Positions 39,980 to 49,686 of a DNA stretch of 64,000 nucleotides are shown here, piece by piece. Within the stretch, counting starts at the first letter, position 1, and every line of letters starts with the position of its first letter. The stretch is taken from contig NW_005200204.1 in NCBI RefSeq assembly GCF_000372725.1, forward strand, positions 113,132 to 177,131. The letters run 5' to 3'. Under the pieces are notes generated by a model. It worked only from the letters and a program-made list of their open reading frames with translations. It searched no databases and was not told the origin of the DNA. Made by a program: the position numbers and the translations under genes. This DNA comes from Emiliania huxleyi CCMP1516 (Eukaryota; Haptophyta; Isochrysidales; Noelaerhabdaceae).

Positions 39980-42900
39980 GGCACTGCCGGCGACGCCTTT
40001 CAGGACGCGCTGCTCGCGCGCTTCCACGAATGCCTCGCGCTGGAGCGGCAGGCGGAGCGCGCCGAGGTGGACGCGCTGCACGAGTCGCTCCCGGCCAAGG
40101 AGCTCGAGCGGCGCGGCCTCGCGCTGCACCGGCTGCGCATCCTCTCGACCGAGACGGCGCTCTTCGGCCGCGCGCAGCTCACGCTGCAGCTCTCCGGCGC
40201 GCGGCCGCTGCCGCCGACGAGGCTCTCGCCCGGCGCGATGGCGACGCTCCGTCCGGCGGCGGCGGCGGCGGCTGCCGGCTCGACGTGCACCATCACCGCA
40301 CTGCGCGCGAGCACGCTCACCGTCACGTTTGAGGAGCTGCCCGGCGAGGAGGAGCTCGCCGAGCCGCTCACGCTCTCGCTCCTCCACAACGACGTCACCT
40401 ACCGCCGGCTCGACGCGGCGCTCTCCGCGCTGCGGGCGGGCAGGCTGCCGCCCGCCTCCGCGCCGCTCTGCCGCGCGCTCCTCGACGGCGACGACGGCGC
40501 CGCGCTGAGCTGCGGCCCCGCCCTCGGTGCGACCGAGCCGCTGCCGGCGGATCAGCTCGTCAACCGGGGCCTGAACGCGGGCCAGCGCCTCGCCGTCCAG
40601 TTCGCCCTGGAGCGGAGCCGGCCGGCGGGCCCTCGCGCGCCGGCGGGCAGCCCTCTCCAGAGCCACTGGCCCGTGACGCGTCCGGGACTGTCTCGTGCAG
40701 GTGGCCCTCATCCACGGGCCTCCCGGCACCGGCAAGACGACGGCGGTGGTGGAGCTGATCCGGCAGGCGGTGGCGCGCGGCGAGCGGGTCTCCGCCTCGG
40801 CCCGCCTCCTCCCGTTTCTCGCCCCTCGCTGACCCCTCTCGGAGCCCTTCCTGGCAGGTGCTCGCCTCGGCCGCCTCGAACGTCGCCGTCGACAACATGG
40901 CCGAGCGGCTGCTGAGCGGAGAGGCAGGTGGCAAGCCGCTCCGGGTCGTGCGCGTCGGCCACCCGGCGCGGCTGCCGCCCTCGGCGCCCTCCGTGAAGAC
41001 CGGCCCTTCACGGCTGCGCCTGTGAAAAGGCGAGGCTGCTGCCTTCGGTGCTCGGCGCGTCGCTCGACGCCCGCCTCGCCGTCTCGGACGGCGCCGCCAT
41101 CGTCCGCGACGTCAAGGGCGAGCTGTCTGCGGCGCGCACCCAGCTGCGGCGCGAAGGCAGGCGCGCTCGCGCCGCTCTCAAGGCGGAGGTGTCGACGCTC
41201 CGCCGCGAGCTGGCCGAGCGGCAGAGGCGATCCGTGAGGCAGCTGCTCGAGGCGAGCCAGGTGGTGCTGTGCACAAACACGGGCGCCGCCGGCCGACGTC
41301 GCTCGGCTGCCTGCGGAGGAGCGAGTCTCGAGCCGTTCGTGGTGCATCAGGCGCCGCCGACCGCGCGCTCTCCTGCCTGCCGCCCGAGCACGCCTTCGAC
41401 CTCGTCGTCATCGACGAGGCGGCGCACCCGCTCTGAGGCGCCGCTGCCGGGCCGTGTCCGTGACGTGTCGTGGACGTGTCCCACAGGCGGCGCAGGCGCT
41501 CGAGGCGTCCTGCTGGGTGGCGCTGCTGCGCGGCCGGCGCGCGGTCCTCGCCGGCGATTTGCACAGCCGCCCTCCCGTCGCCGTCAGACTTCCACGACAC
41601 GTGAGCTGTCCCGGGCATGTCCCGCAGGCGACCACCAGCAGCTTCCGCCCGTCGTCAAGTCGGAGGAGGCGGGCAGGAGGGGCTTCGGCGTCACGCTCTT
41701 CGAGCGGCTCCTCCGCGGCCCGCACGGAGCGGGGCTCGGCGTGATGCTCACCACGCAGTACCGGATGCACGCGGCCGTGTGCGCGTGGGCGTCGGACGAG
41801 CTGTATGGCGGGCGGATCGTTGACGCACGGCTCGCGCGAGATGACGCGAGATGACGCCGAGGTTTCCGAGATGGTAGGCGGGCGGCTGGTCGCGGACGGC
41901 TCGGTCGCAGAGCACCGTCTGTGTGACCTCTCGCACGTCGACCCGACGGACGAGACGGAGGCGCCGCTCGTGCTCTTCGCTGATCGATGCCGTTCTGAGT
42001 GACGCAATTGCCATTGGCTACCAATTGCTACTGGCTAGGCGCCGCTCATGCTCATCGATACCGCGGGCTGTGATTGCGAGGAGGACGAGGGCGAGGGAGG
42101 CGGCGGCGCGAACGGCGGAGGCACCAAGCGCCCCAGCGCCTCACCGCTCGTGGCGGAGTCGAAGAGCAACACGGCCGAGGCCCGCGTGGTCGGCCAGCAC
42201 GTCCGCGCGCTGCTTGCTGCCGGGCTGCGGCACGGCGAGATCGGCGTCATCACGCCGTACAACGCGCAGGTGCGAGGCGCGGGGCGAGGGGCCCTCGAGG
42301 GGCGCGTCGCACGACCTCCCCGGAGCCGTTTCTTCTAGGTCGAGGCGCTTCGCGAGGAGCTCGCGGCGGAGCGCGCCGTGCCGTCGGCCACGGGCGAGGG
42401 GTCCGCGCTCGAGGTGGGGACGGTGGACGGCTTCCAGGGGCGCGAGAAGGAGGCGATCGTCATCTCGCTGGTGCGCTCGAACGCGCAGCGCGTCGTCGGC
42501 TTCCTCTCGGAGAACCGCCGGATGAACGTGGCAATCACGCGCGGCCGGCGCCACGTCTGCCTTGTGGGAGACTCGGACACGGTCTCCGCCACGCCCTTCC
42601 TCGCGCGAATGCTGCGCTACTTCGAGGAGCACGCCGACGTGCGCTCGGCAGCCCAGTACGGCGCGGACGCCGCCTCGGGCGGCCGACACGCGCCCTCCGC
42701 CAAGCTGGCCGGCGCCCGCCCTCCGGCCAAGGAGCTGCTGACCGAGTCGCAGGCGGAGGCGAAGCTGCGCGCGCGCCTGCAGAGCTTCCTGGCGGACGCG
42801 TCGCAGCGCTCGCACGCGCTCCCGGCCTCGCTCAATTCGTTCGAGCGCATGGTGGCGCACCGGCTTGCCGCGGAGCTCGGCCTCGAGCACGTCTCGACCG

Positions 42901-44090
42901 GGGAGGGCAAGCAGCGCTTCGTCACGCTCTACAAGGAGGGCGCGGCGCCGCCGACGGGCGCGGCGGGGGCGGCGGAGGAGCCGCGACAGGGTGCGGCGGC
43001 AGTGCGGGGGGGAGAGGCGGAGGTCGAGGCGCTCGCAGCGGCAGCGGACGGCGAGGCGCGCGGCGCGCCGTCCGAGCCATCCGCCGCCGCGCCGGCCGCC
43101 GCCGCTGCCCCCGCCGCCCCCCCTCCGCCGCTCTCGACGGCGCCGATGGACGAGGTGCAGCAGCAGCTGGCCTCGCGGGTCCGGGAGCTCTTCACGCAGC
43201 TGGCCGCGGCGGGCATGCCGCCAAACGAGGCCGCGGCGCAGGCGATGGTCGCCGCGCAGTCGGAGGCGGCCAAGGCGGAGGCGGCCAAGGCGGAGGCGGC
43301 CAAGGCGGAGGCGGCCAAGGCGGAGGCGGCCAAGGCGGAGGCGGCCAAGGCGGAGGCGGCCAAGGCGGAGGCGGCCAAGGCGGAGGCGGCCAAGGCGGAG
43401 GCGGCCAAGGCGGAGGCGGCCAAGGCGGAGGCGGCCAAGGCGGAGGCGGCCAAGGCGGAGGCGGCCAAGGAGGAGGCTGCGGGCAGGCCGGCGGGGGGCA
43501 GGCCGGCGAGGCCGACCAAGGCGCCGCAGGCAGCGGACGCGAGGGCGGCGGCAGCGCGGGCCGCGACGGCCCGAGCGGCGATTTCGCGAGCGGCGCAGTC
43601 GGACGGCGATGGGGCGGCAGCAGCCGCGGCGGCCGCAGCAGCCGCGGCGAGGGCGGCCGCACAGGCGGAGAGCAACGACGCGCTGCGCGAGGCGGCATTG
43701 GCGAGGGAGGCGCGGCAGTGCGAGGCGGAGGCGGAGAGGCAGGCGGCCGACGAGGCGGTGCGGCGGGCGATGCGCGAGGAGGAGGAGCAGCGGCGCAAGC
43801 AGCTCGCGCGTGCGAAGAAGGAGCGCCGCAAGCAGAGGAAGGGCGCAGAGGACGCTGGAGGCGGCGGCGACGACGATGACGATGTGGACGCGGCGCTCGC
43901 CGCCCTTGGGCTGGCGCCGAATGGCGCGAGCGCAGCCGAGCCTATGGCCAATCCGACGGCGCCATCCGCGCTGCCGTGGGGCCGCGACCGCGAGACCGAG
44001 CGCGAGCGAGAGCGCCTCCAGGCAAGGCTGCGCCAGAAGCTCGCGACTGGCGACGGGTCGCACCAGAAGCGGCAGCAGAAGAAGAAGTGA
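39881..44090 (+). CDS. IGHMBP2/SMUBP2-like superfamily 1 helicase with R3H domain
   Basis: The exon order is clear. An N-terminal beta-barrel region (from [10 protein letters not shown], with [20 protein letters not shown]) leads to [18 protein letters not shown] (Q motif). Then [20 protein letters not shown] (Walker A), [19 protein letters not shown] (Ia), [22 protein letters not shown] then [13 protein letters not shown] (II), [12 protein letters not shown] (III), [20 protein letters not shown] (IV), [41 protein letters not shown] (V) and [20 protein letters not shown] (VI). An R3H domain follows ([20 protein letters not shown]), then about 14 copies of KAEAA and a charged coiled coil. The IGHMBP2 AN1 finger is absent. 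Such 5'-3' RNA/DNA helicases associate with ribosomes. At least six introns carry GACGTGTC- or CGAGATGACG-type motifs. The start lies in the duplicated arm. Confidence 0.9.
43263..43475 (+). repeat. 15-bp coding repeat (KAEAA)n in helicase gene
   Basis: About 14 nearly perfect copies of GAGGCGGCCAAGGCG encode an alternating KAEAA helix. The perfection at DNA level suggests recent expansion. Other frames give GGGQG or PPPWP runs, which are shadows. Confidence 0.95.
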
Positions 44091-44244
44091 ACGTGTTTAT
44101 CTTTTTATGAGACAAACAAGCGTCGCTCGAAGTCGAACCGCGCGCAACACAGAACCAAGCAAGCAAATGTGCGGAACAATAAATATCACAAAAAGGTACA
44201 CGGCTCACACGGAGAGTGTGTCTTTTGCATTCCTCTGTTTCCCC

Positions 44245-46680
44245 TCACACGCCCGTCGCGCGGCCGCCCTCTGCCAATGCCTTCGGCGCGCCGGCTGCGC
44301 CGCTCCCGAACGCGCCGCCTCCGTACCTGGCCGCATAGGCGCTGGAGGTGGGGTCCACGTGCGACGCCTCTGGCTGGTCCATCAGCTGAATCCCCTGCCC
44401 TGCCCTGCCCCGGCGGCAGCAGCACCTCCTGCACGCGAGCAGGAATGCCGCGAGGATCGCCGAGCAGGCGGCGGCAATCGGGACCCACGGGACGCCGCCC
44501 CGCCGCTGCTCGATGCGGTCGTCCTCGCCGCCGGCGCTCATGGCGTGAAGCATGAGGTGGTGCAAGACGTGCTGCTCGAATGTGCCGCCGACGAGGTGCG
44601 CCTGCGCACCCCAAGCGTACGTGATGACGTCCTCGCCAGAGTGCCGCTCCGAAGAAGCCTTGAAGACGGCGGGCGACAGGAAGTCGGGCCCCTGCGCCGC
44701 GATCGAGGCAGCGCTGCGCGGCTCTTCCTCTCGCAGCCGCCGGCCCGTGGCGAAGGTGGCGACCGTGATGTTATACCCGTCCGCGTCCACCTCGGGCACG
44801 GGCGCGGGTTTGGGAGGGCCCTCCGCCGCGGCGATGCCGCTCGCGTCGATGCGGTAGCAGAGCCCGTCGATCGGGGAGCCGCGCGCGCAGTACCCCGTGA
44901 ACATGAGTCCGTGGGAGTGGTCGGCCGTGGCGATGATGAGGCTGTCGTCGAGGCTCAGCGAGTCGAGCGCGACCTGCACCGCCTTCTCGAAGGCCGCGGT
45001 CTCGATCGCTGCTCTCTGCAGCTGGTTTGCGTGGAGCGCGTGGTCGATGCGGCCGCCCTCCACCTGCAGGAAGAAGCGATCGTGCACCGACAGCCGGCGG
45101 ATAGCCTCGGCCGTCATCTCGGCGAGCGATGGCGCGACGCTCGCATTCCGGTCCGCCTAGGTAAGGTACGGTCGGTAAACTTCTCCACACACACGAGGTG
45201 GTGGGGCAAGGGGGGGCGACCCTCGCCTCGTACACCATGTGGCTCCCGCCATTCTCCTCGGAGAAGCCGGCCAGAACGCGCCCCTCCCTCCGCACGGCCG
45301 CACCGCGCAGCGCGTCGAACCCCGCGCGCGAGTCCGCTATCTCGACGCCCGCCGAGCGGAGCCGCGCCGTCAGGTCCTCCCCGTCCGTCCGGCTCCCGGA
45401 CTTTCCGGAGCACGCCGTCGCCGTGTACGCGACGCCCGCCCACGGGTCCTCCCGCAGCGCGGCGCGGTCGTAGAGGTGGCCGCCCGCGTCCGCGCCGCAG
45501 CTCTCGCCCTCGTGGACGTGGACGCCGCACGAGTTTGAGCGGTTGGGGCCGGCCCCGCCGGAGCAGAGCGGGTCGACGCCGCGGAGCGCGAACGAGAGGA
45601 CCCTCTCGCCGCTCGGGCGGGCGGTGATCTCCAACGAGCCGCTCACGCGCAGGCTGCCGACATAGTCCGAGTAGGTGAAGTACCGCACGAAGCCGTCGGC
45701 GCGCAGCGCCGCGGGGGAGGGGGGAGATGCCTCGCGGAGGACGGCGCACGCCACTCGCGCGCCCTCAAAGTCGTGGACAATCACCACGCGGCCGGCCGGA
45801 GTCTCCGCGCCCGTGCTGACGGAGATCCCGGCCGCGTAGGCCCGCGCCTGGCACGCGGGCAGGAAGGAGCGCATCCCCCCGCCCATCGCCACGTCTATCT
45901 GGCCGCCCAGCATCGCGTCCGCGAGCTGCTGTCCTATGTCCTTTTGCGGGCAGTCGGCGATCGGCACGGACGCCTCCCAGTTGCGATCCGCCGACACGGC
46001 GTAGGCGGCCGCGGGCGTGGCGTGCGTCACCCGAGCCGTCGACACGATGCCGTTGCGGTAGCCCAGCTCGGACGTGATGAAGACGAGCGGCCTGTGGGGA
46101 AGAGGCGAGCTGGGTAGCTGCGTAAGACTCTCCTGCTTGTGTAGACCTAATCTAAAGTGCATGGCCGGGACGCAGGGAGAGGATATGGAGGAGTGTGCCG
46201 CATCGCGTGGTCGGCCGGAGAGCGCGACGCGTTGCACTCGCCGCGGCCGAGGGAGGGCTTGGTGTTGATCACGCCGTTGATGGTCTTCGCGCCGCTCATG
46301 AAGGCAGTCGCCGAGGCGGCGCTGTCCGCCGTCTGTGCGTTGAGCGTATACGTCTTGGTCACGCCGACGTGGGGCGCGCGATCGAGAACAGACACGTGCT
46401 CCTCGCCGAGACTTCCCTCCTGCTGCCCCTCCCAGATGCGCGTCGCGTACTGCGTGCCCAGGCCCATTCCGTCGCCGATGAAGAGCACGACCCGCTTCGC
46501 CTGCTTGCTTCGACGCGTCTCTGCGATGCGAGACGCGAGCTGCGCCCTCGCCTGCTCGGCGGAACCCGCAGCGGGCGCCGCCGCCGAGCCGAGGGCGACG
46601 AGGGAAGCGAGGACGAGAGCGGAGAAGCCCTGGGCTGGAAGGCCCGAGAAGGCGTACGCGCACGCAACAACAAACGGCAT
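44245..46680 (-). CDS. PhoA-type alkaline phosphatase with inserted domain and C-terminal membrane anchor
   Basis: Exon 1 (from 46680): a hydrophobic leader (MPFVVACAYAFSGLPAQGFS), VVLFIGDGMGLGTQYA (metal Asp), QTADSAASATAFMSGAKTIN (nucleophile Ser in DSAASAT). Exon 2 (from about 46095): LVFITSELGYRNGIVSTARV, QLADAMLGGQIDVAMGGGMR, then an inserted segment of about 125 residues (FEGARVACAVL to TATACSGKSG, including NSCGVHVHEGESCGADAGGH). It resumes at DGEDLTARLRSAGVEIADSR. Exon 3: PSLAEMTAEAI, QVEGGRIDHALHANQ, IIATADHSHGLMFTGY, SGEDVITYAWGAQAHLVGGT, and a C-terminal helix PIAAACSAILAAFLLACRRC followed by Cys/Arg. It hydrolyses phosphomonoesters outside the cell, which matters for phosphate scavenging. 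The insert resembles the HVHEG region of Cu/Zn superoxide dismutase-like or CHRD domains. The gene is convergent with the helicase. Confidence 0.88.
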
Positions 46681-47130
46681 GTCGCAGGCGATGAGCGGCA
46701 CCGCAAAACAGTCACCTGCTCGTTTGGAGCCTTGATGTGATGGCGCGCCGCAAAAAAATAACTGTACGGTCCGGCGGAATTTTCTTTTATTTTTCTCTTT
46801 TCTTTTTTTGAGCTTAGCCTTCGATGTTATGAAACAACGCAAGGCGGACATGGCATATCGCTCTCGGGCCCACAGACATCCCGCACACTCGCCGCACACC
46901 CGCCGCCCCCGCGCGCGCCCCGCCCCGGCCGGGAGAAAGGGGAGTGACAGTTTGGGACGGCAACAGAACGAGTATGTTGAGTCCTGGCTCAACAACGCAG
47001 GGAGAAATGAAAGCCGTCCGGCTCACAAGTCCGGCTCACGCGCCCCGACTGACCGATCTACCGCACTGGCCACTTCCGCCCCCTCGCTCCCAACCCATCC
47101 ACCTCGCCTCGGGCCGCGCCGCGCGATCTC

Positions 47131-47200
47131 GGGCGATCTCGCGCGATCTCGGGCGATCTCGGGGCCGCGCCGCGCTATCTCGGGCGATCTCGGAGCGTCG
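47131..47200. repeat. CGATCTCGGG tandem repeat
   Basis: Alternating GCGCGATCTC and GGGCGATCTC words. The reverse complement GAGATCGCGCGAGATCGCCC resembles the intronic GAGATCACGCGAG minisatellite at 9810-9980. Confidence 0.8.
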
Positions 47201-47652
47201 CTCGCGCGGCGTCACACCTGCTCAAAAAGGAAGGAGGTTGGAGGCAGGAGGTCACGCCCCATCCAGAGCGCCGTCGTCGCCGGGTTTTTGGCCCCCGGGT
47301 CGTCGCCCGACGGTTGCTGCGCGGGGCAGCAGACCATCGGACGGCGCGACGACGCCCCGTCCGGCACGCTCCCCCCTCCACCCGGCTATTGCCGCACGAG
47401 CGCCCTCAGCGGCGGAATTTTTCCCTCGCGCTTCCTTGGGCCCCCGGCAACGCCGACGGACTTCCCGTCCCCCCACCTGCGCCGCAATCACCGCCGTGAT
47501 TGTCGGCGCTGCGCCCCTTGGCGCCTGTGCATGTCCCGCGTGCCCGCCCGCCAAGGCTGGTGCCAAGGCCAACTCAACTGCCAAGGCTGGTGCCAGGGCC
47601 AAATCAACTGCCTGGCTGGTGCCAAGGCTCAAAGGCTCTCCTCTCTCTCTGC

Positions 47653-47752
47653 NNNNNNNNNNNNNNNNNNNNNNNNNNNNNNNNNNNNNNNNNNNNNNNN
47701 NNNNNNNNNNNNNNNNNNNNNNNNNNNNNNNNNNNNNNNNNNNNNNNNNNNN
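47653..47752. other. assembly gap (100 N)
   Basis: Exactly 100 undetermined bases, the conventional placeholder for a gap of unknown size, within a CT-rich low-complexity tract. Frames shown open across it are meaningless there. Confidence 1.
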
Positions 47753-47965
47753 CCCTCTTCTCTCCTCTCCCCCTCCTCCTCTCTCCATCTCTACTCCTCT
47801 CTCCTCTCCTCTCCTCTCCTCTTCTCATCCTCTCCCCTGTCCTCCTCTCCTCTTCTCCAAGTGCATGCACGGGAGGCAGGCGCACTCCCGCAGTCTTCAC
47901 ACGTGCGGCGTGAGGCTGCCGCCGTGGCGCGCAACCGCATAGCGCACCACGAAATCGATCTGCCG

Positions 47966-49270
47966 ATGCGGCTCCTCCTCCTCGCCCTGCCTCACGCTCT
48001 CGCCCTGCGCATCGCCGTCACGGGAGCGGCAGGCTACCTCGGCGCTGAGGTCTCCCACCTTGCGTCGGCGCAGGGCCACCACGTCCGCGCTGTCGTCAAG
48101 GACGGGCAGCGCACGGCGCACCTTTCCGGGTGCAGCGAGGTGCGCACCGTCGACGATCTTTGCGATCTTGTCGAGGCGCGAGGCGTGGCGGAGGGGATGG
48201 ACGCAGTTATCCACACCGCGTCCGTCTTTCGCAAGTGCGCTGACATGGAGGCGGAGCTCGTGCGTCCCAATCTTCTCCTCGCCGAGCAGATGGTTTGCGC
48301 GTGCGCCGCCTACGGCGCTAGGCTGGTGTTCTCCTCCTCGATGGCAGCTGTGCGCGGCGCGGGTCAGACGCCCCTCCGCGAGAGCTACTCGGCCGCCGAC
48401 TGGAACACGGTGAGCCGTCGGGACGGGCCTGGTTTCGAGCCGTACCAGTTCTCAAAGGCCGAGTCGGAGCGGCGCGCTTGGGAGCTCACTCGGCGCCTCG
48501 GCGGTGAGATGGTGAGCCTCTGCCCGTCGATGATCTTCGGTCCGCCTCGCGGCGGCTGCAGAGGCTTCTCGGTGGACATGGTGCAGGCGTGGCTGGACGG
48601 CGAGTCGCCAGTCCAGAGCCGGCTCGCGGTCGACGTGCGGGACTGCGCACAGGCGCACGTCAACGCCGCCACCCTCCCCGCCGCCGCCGGCCAGCGGTAC
48701 ATCACCAGCTGCGAGGCGCGGGTGCCGGCGGCAGAGTGCCGCGACGCGCTGCGCTCCTCGCTGCTCGGGATGGGCCTAGCAGACGCGGCGGCGCGCCTCA
48801 GCGCGGACGAGGCCTTCGACGGCGGCGCGGTCCCGATCGGCGAGCGGGAGGTCCTCGCGGCGGCGGACATGGCGGAGCTGGGCGTCGCCTGCCGCCCCGC
48901 GACGGAGACGCTGAGCGACATGGTTGCGGCGCTGGTGCCGGCCGGAGATTCGGTCGATTCGCGCGACGCGCACGGCGAGACGGCTCTGATCCGGGCCGCA
49001 GAGGCGGCAGACCGGGACGAGGTGCGCCGGCTCCTCGCTGCCGGCGCTGACGCAAGGGCCGAGAGCTTGTCGGGGTGGACGGCACTGCACGGCGCTGCCG
49101 AGAGCGGAAGCGTCGCGGTGGTGTCGCTCCTCGCCGAGGCGGGTTGCGACGTGTCGGCGGTGGCGGGCTCGGGCAAGACCCCGCTTGACATCGCGCGGCA
49201 GTACGATCGAGCCGCCGCGGCGAGCGCGCTGCTGGAGCTCCGCGCGAGGGCAAACGTCTCGGGTGCTTGA
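47966..49270 (+). CDS. NAD-dependent epimerase/dehydratase (extended SDR) fused to ankyrin repeats
   Basis: 434 residues starting at an ATG that opens a short hydrophobic leader (MRLLLLALPHALALR). The Rossmann motif follows (IAVTGAAGYLGAEVSHLASA, TGxxGxxG). DAVIHTASV gives the third strand, RLVFSSSMAAVRG the catalytic Ser strand, and YQFSKAESERRAWEL the YxxxK active site. CPSMIFGPPRGG follows, as in dihydroflavonol-reductase-like extended SDRs. After about residue 320 come two to three ankyrin repeats (DAHGETALIRAAEAADRDEV, SGWTALHGAAESGSVAVVSL, SGKTPLDIARQYDRAAAA). An SDR joined to ankyrin repeats in one uninterrupted frame is unusual. The substrate is unknown. Translation upstream of this start crosses the N gap and is rejected. 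Confidence 0.85.
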   Translation: MRLLLLALPHALALRIAVTGAAGYLGAEVSHLASAQGHHVRAVVKDGQRTAHLSGCSEVRTVDDLCDLVEARGVAEGMDAVIHTASVFRKCADMEAELVRPNLLLAEQMVCACAAYGARLVFSSSMAAVRGAGQTPLRESYSAADWNTVSRRDGPGFEPYQFSKAESERRAWELTRRLGGEMVSLCPSMIFGPPRGGCRGFSVDMVQAWLDGESPVQSRLAVDVRDCAQAHVNAATLPAAAGQRYITSCEARVPAAECRDALRSSLLGMGLADAAARLSADEAFDGGAVPIGEREVLAAADMAELGVACRPATETLSDMVAALVPAGDSVDSRDAHGETALIRAAEAADRDEVRRLLAAGADARAESLSGWTALHGAAESGSVAVVSLLAEAGCDVSAVAGSGKTPLDIARQYDRAAAASALLELRARANVSGA

Positions 49271-49686
49271 AAAAACAGAGTCTGGAGAGGACGGCGCGCG
49301 CACCTTCTGCATCATCTACTGCCATGTCGTCTCTCTGTACGTGTAAGTAAGACGAAGAGGAACTCTACACGCGCGCGAAGCGCGCGAGACGTGCACGGGG
49401 CGGAGGGCTCTCGCGTCTCGCGGGGTGTGTGGGAGCCCAGCCCGCAGCGGGGGGAGAGCGGCCGGGGGGGGGGCCGAGTCCCGAGACGCGCGAGAGATCA
49501 ATAATACTTACTATTATTAAATAATACAGCGCGGGGGATCGGTCCGTGGCGCACAACATACGCGCGGGTCGGTGTGACGGCGTCAAGCAGCACGCCAACC
49601 TGCCACAAACTAGAGGCGGACAGCGACGGCATCTCACCGGCACTAGAAACGCAACTTGAATCTCTCCCGCCAAGGCCACGGCTGAC
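49271..49686. other. intergenic region with small AT hairpin
   Basis: Positions 49501-49525 (ATAATACTTACTATTATTAA) form an AT-rich imperfect inverted repeat in an otherwise GC-rich gap. No gene is seen. Confidence 0.4.

Larger units (their letters stand above)
46681..47965. other. intergenic region with assembly gap and repeats
   Basis: Holds a gap of 100 N (47653-47752) bordered by CT-rich sequence, so the true gap length is unknown and is probably a CT microsatellite. Positions 46869-46970 share CATCCCGCACAC, CCGCCGCCCCCGCGCGCG and GACAGTTT.GG..CAACAGAA with 60936-61012. Positions 47131-47200 are CGATCTCGGG tandem words. Positions 47555-47630 repeat CAAGGCTGGTGCCAAGG. Confidence 0.75.

Noticed and set aside
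42074-45627. Very long frames over the helicase and phosphatase genes (GGGQG, PRRRR or PPPWP repeats)
   Set aside because: They are other-frame readings of the KAEAA repeat and of GC-rich exons. Conserved helicase and phosphatase motifs lie in the annotated frames.
46808-47965. Open frame upstream of the SDR start, crossing the N gap
   Set aside because: It reads through 100 undetermined bases and CT-rich DNA. The leader methionine at 47966 starts the recognisable protein.
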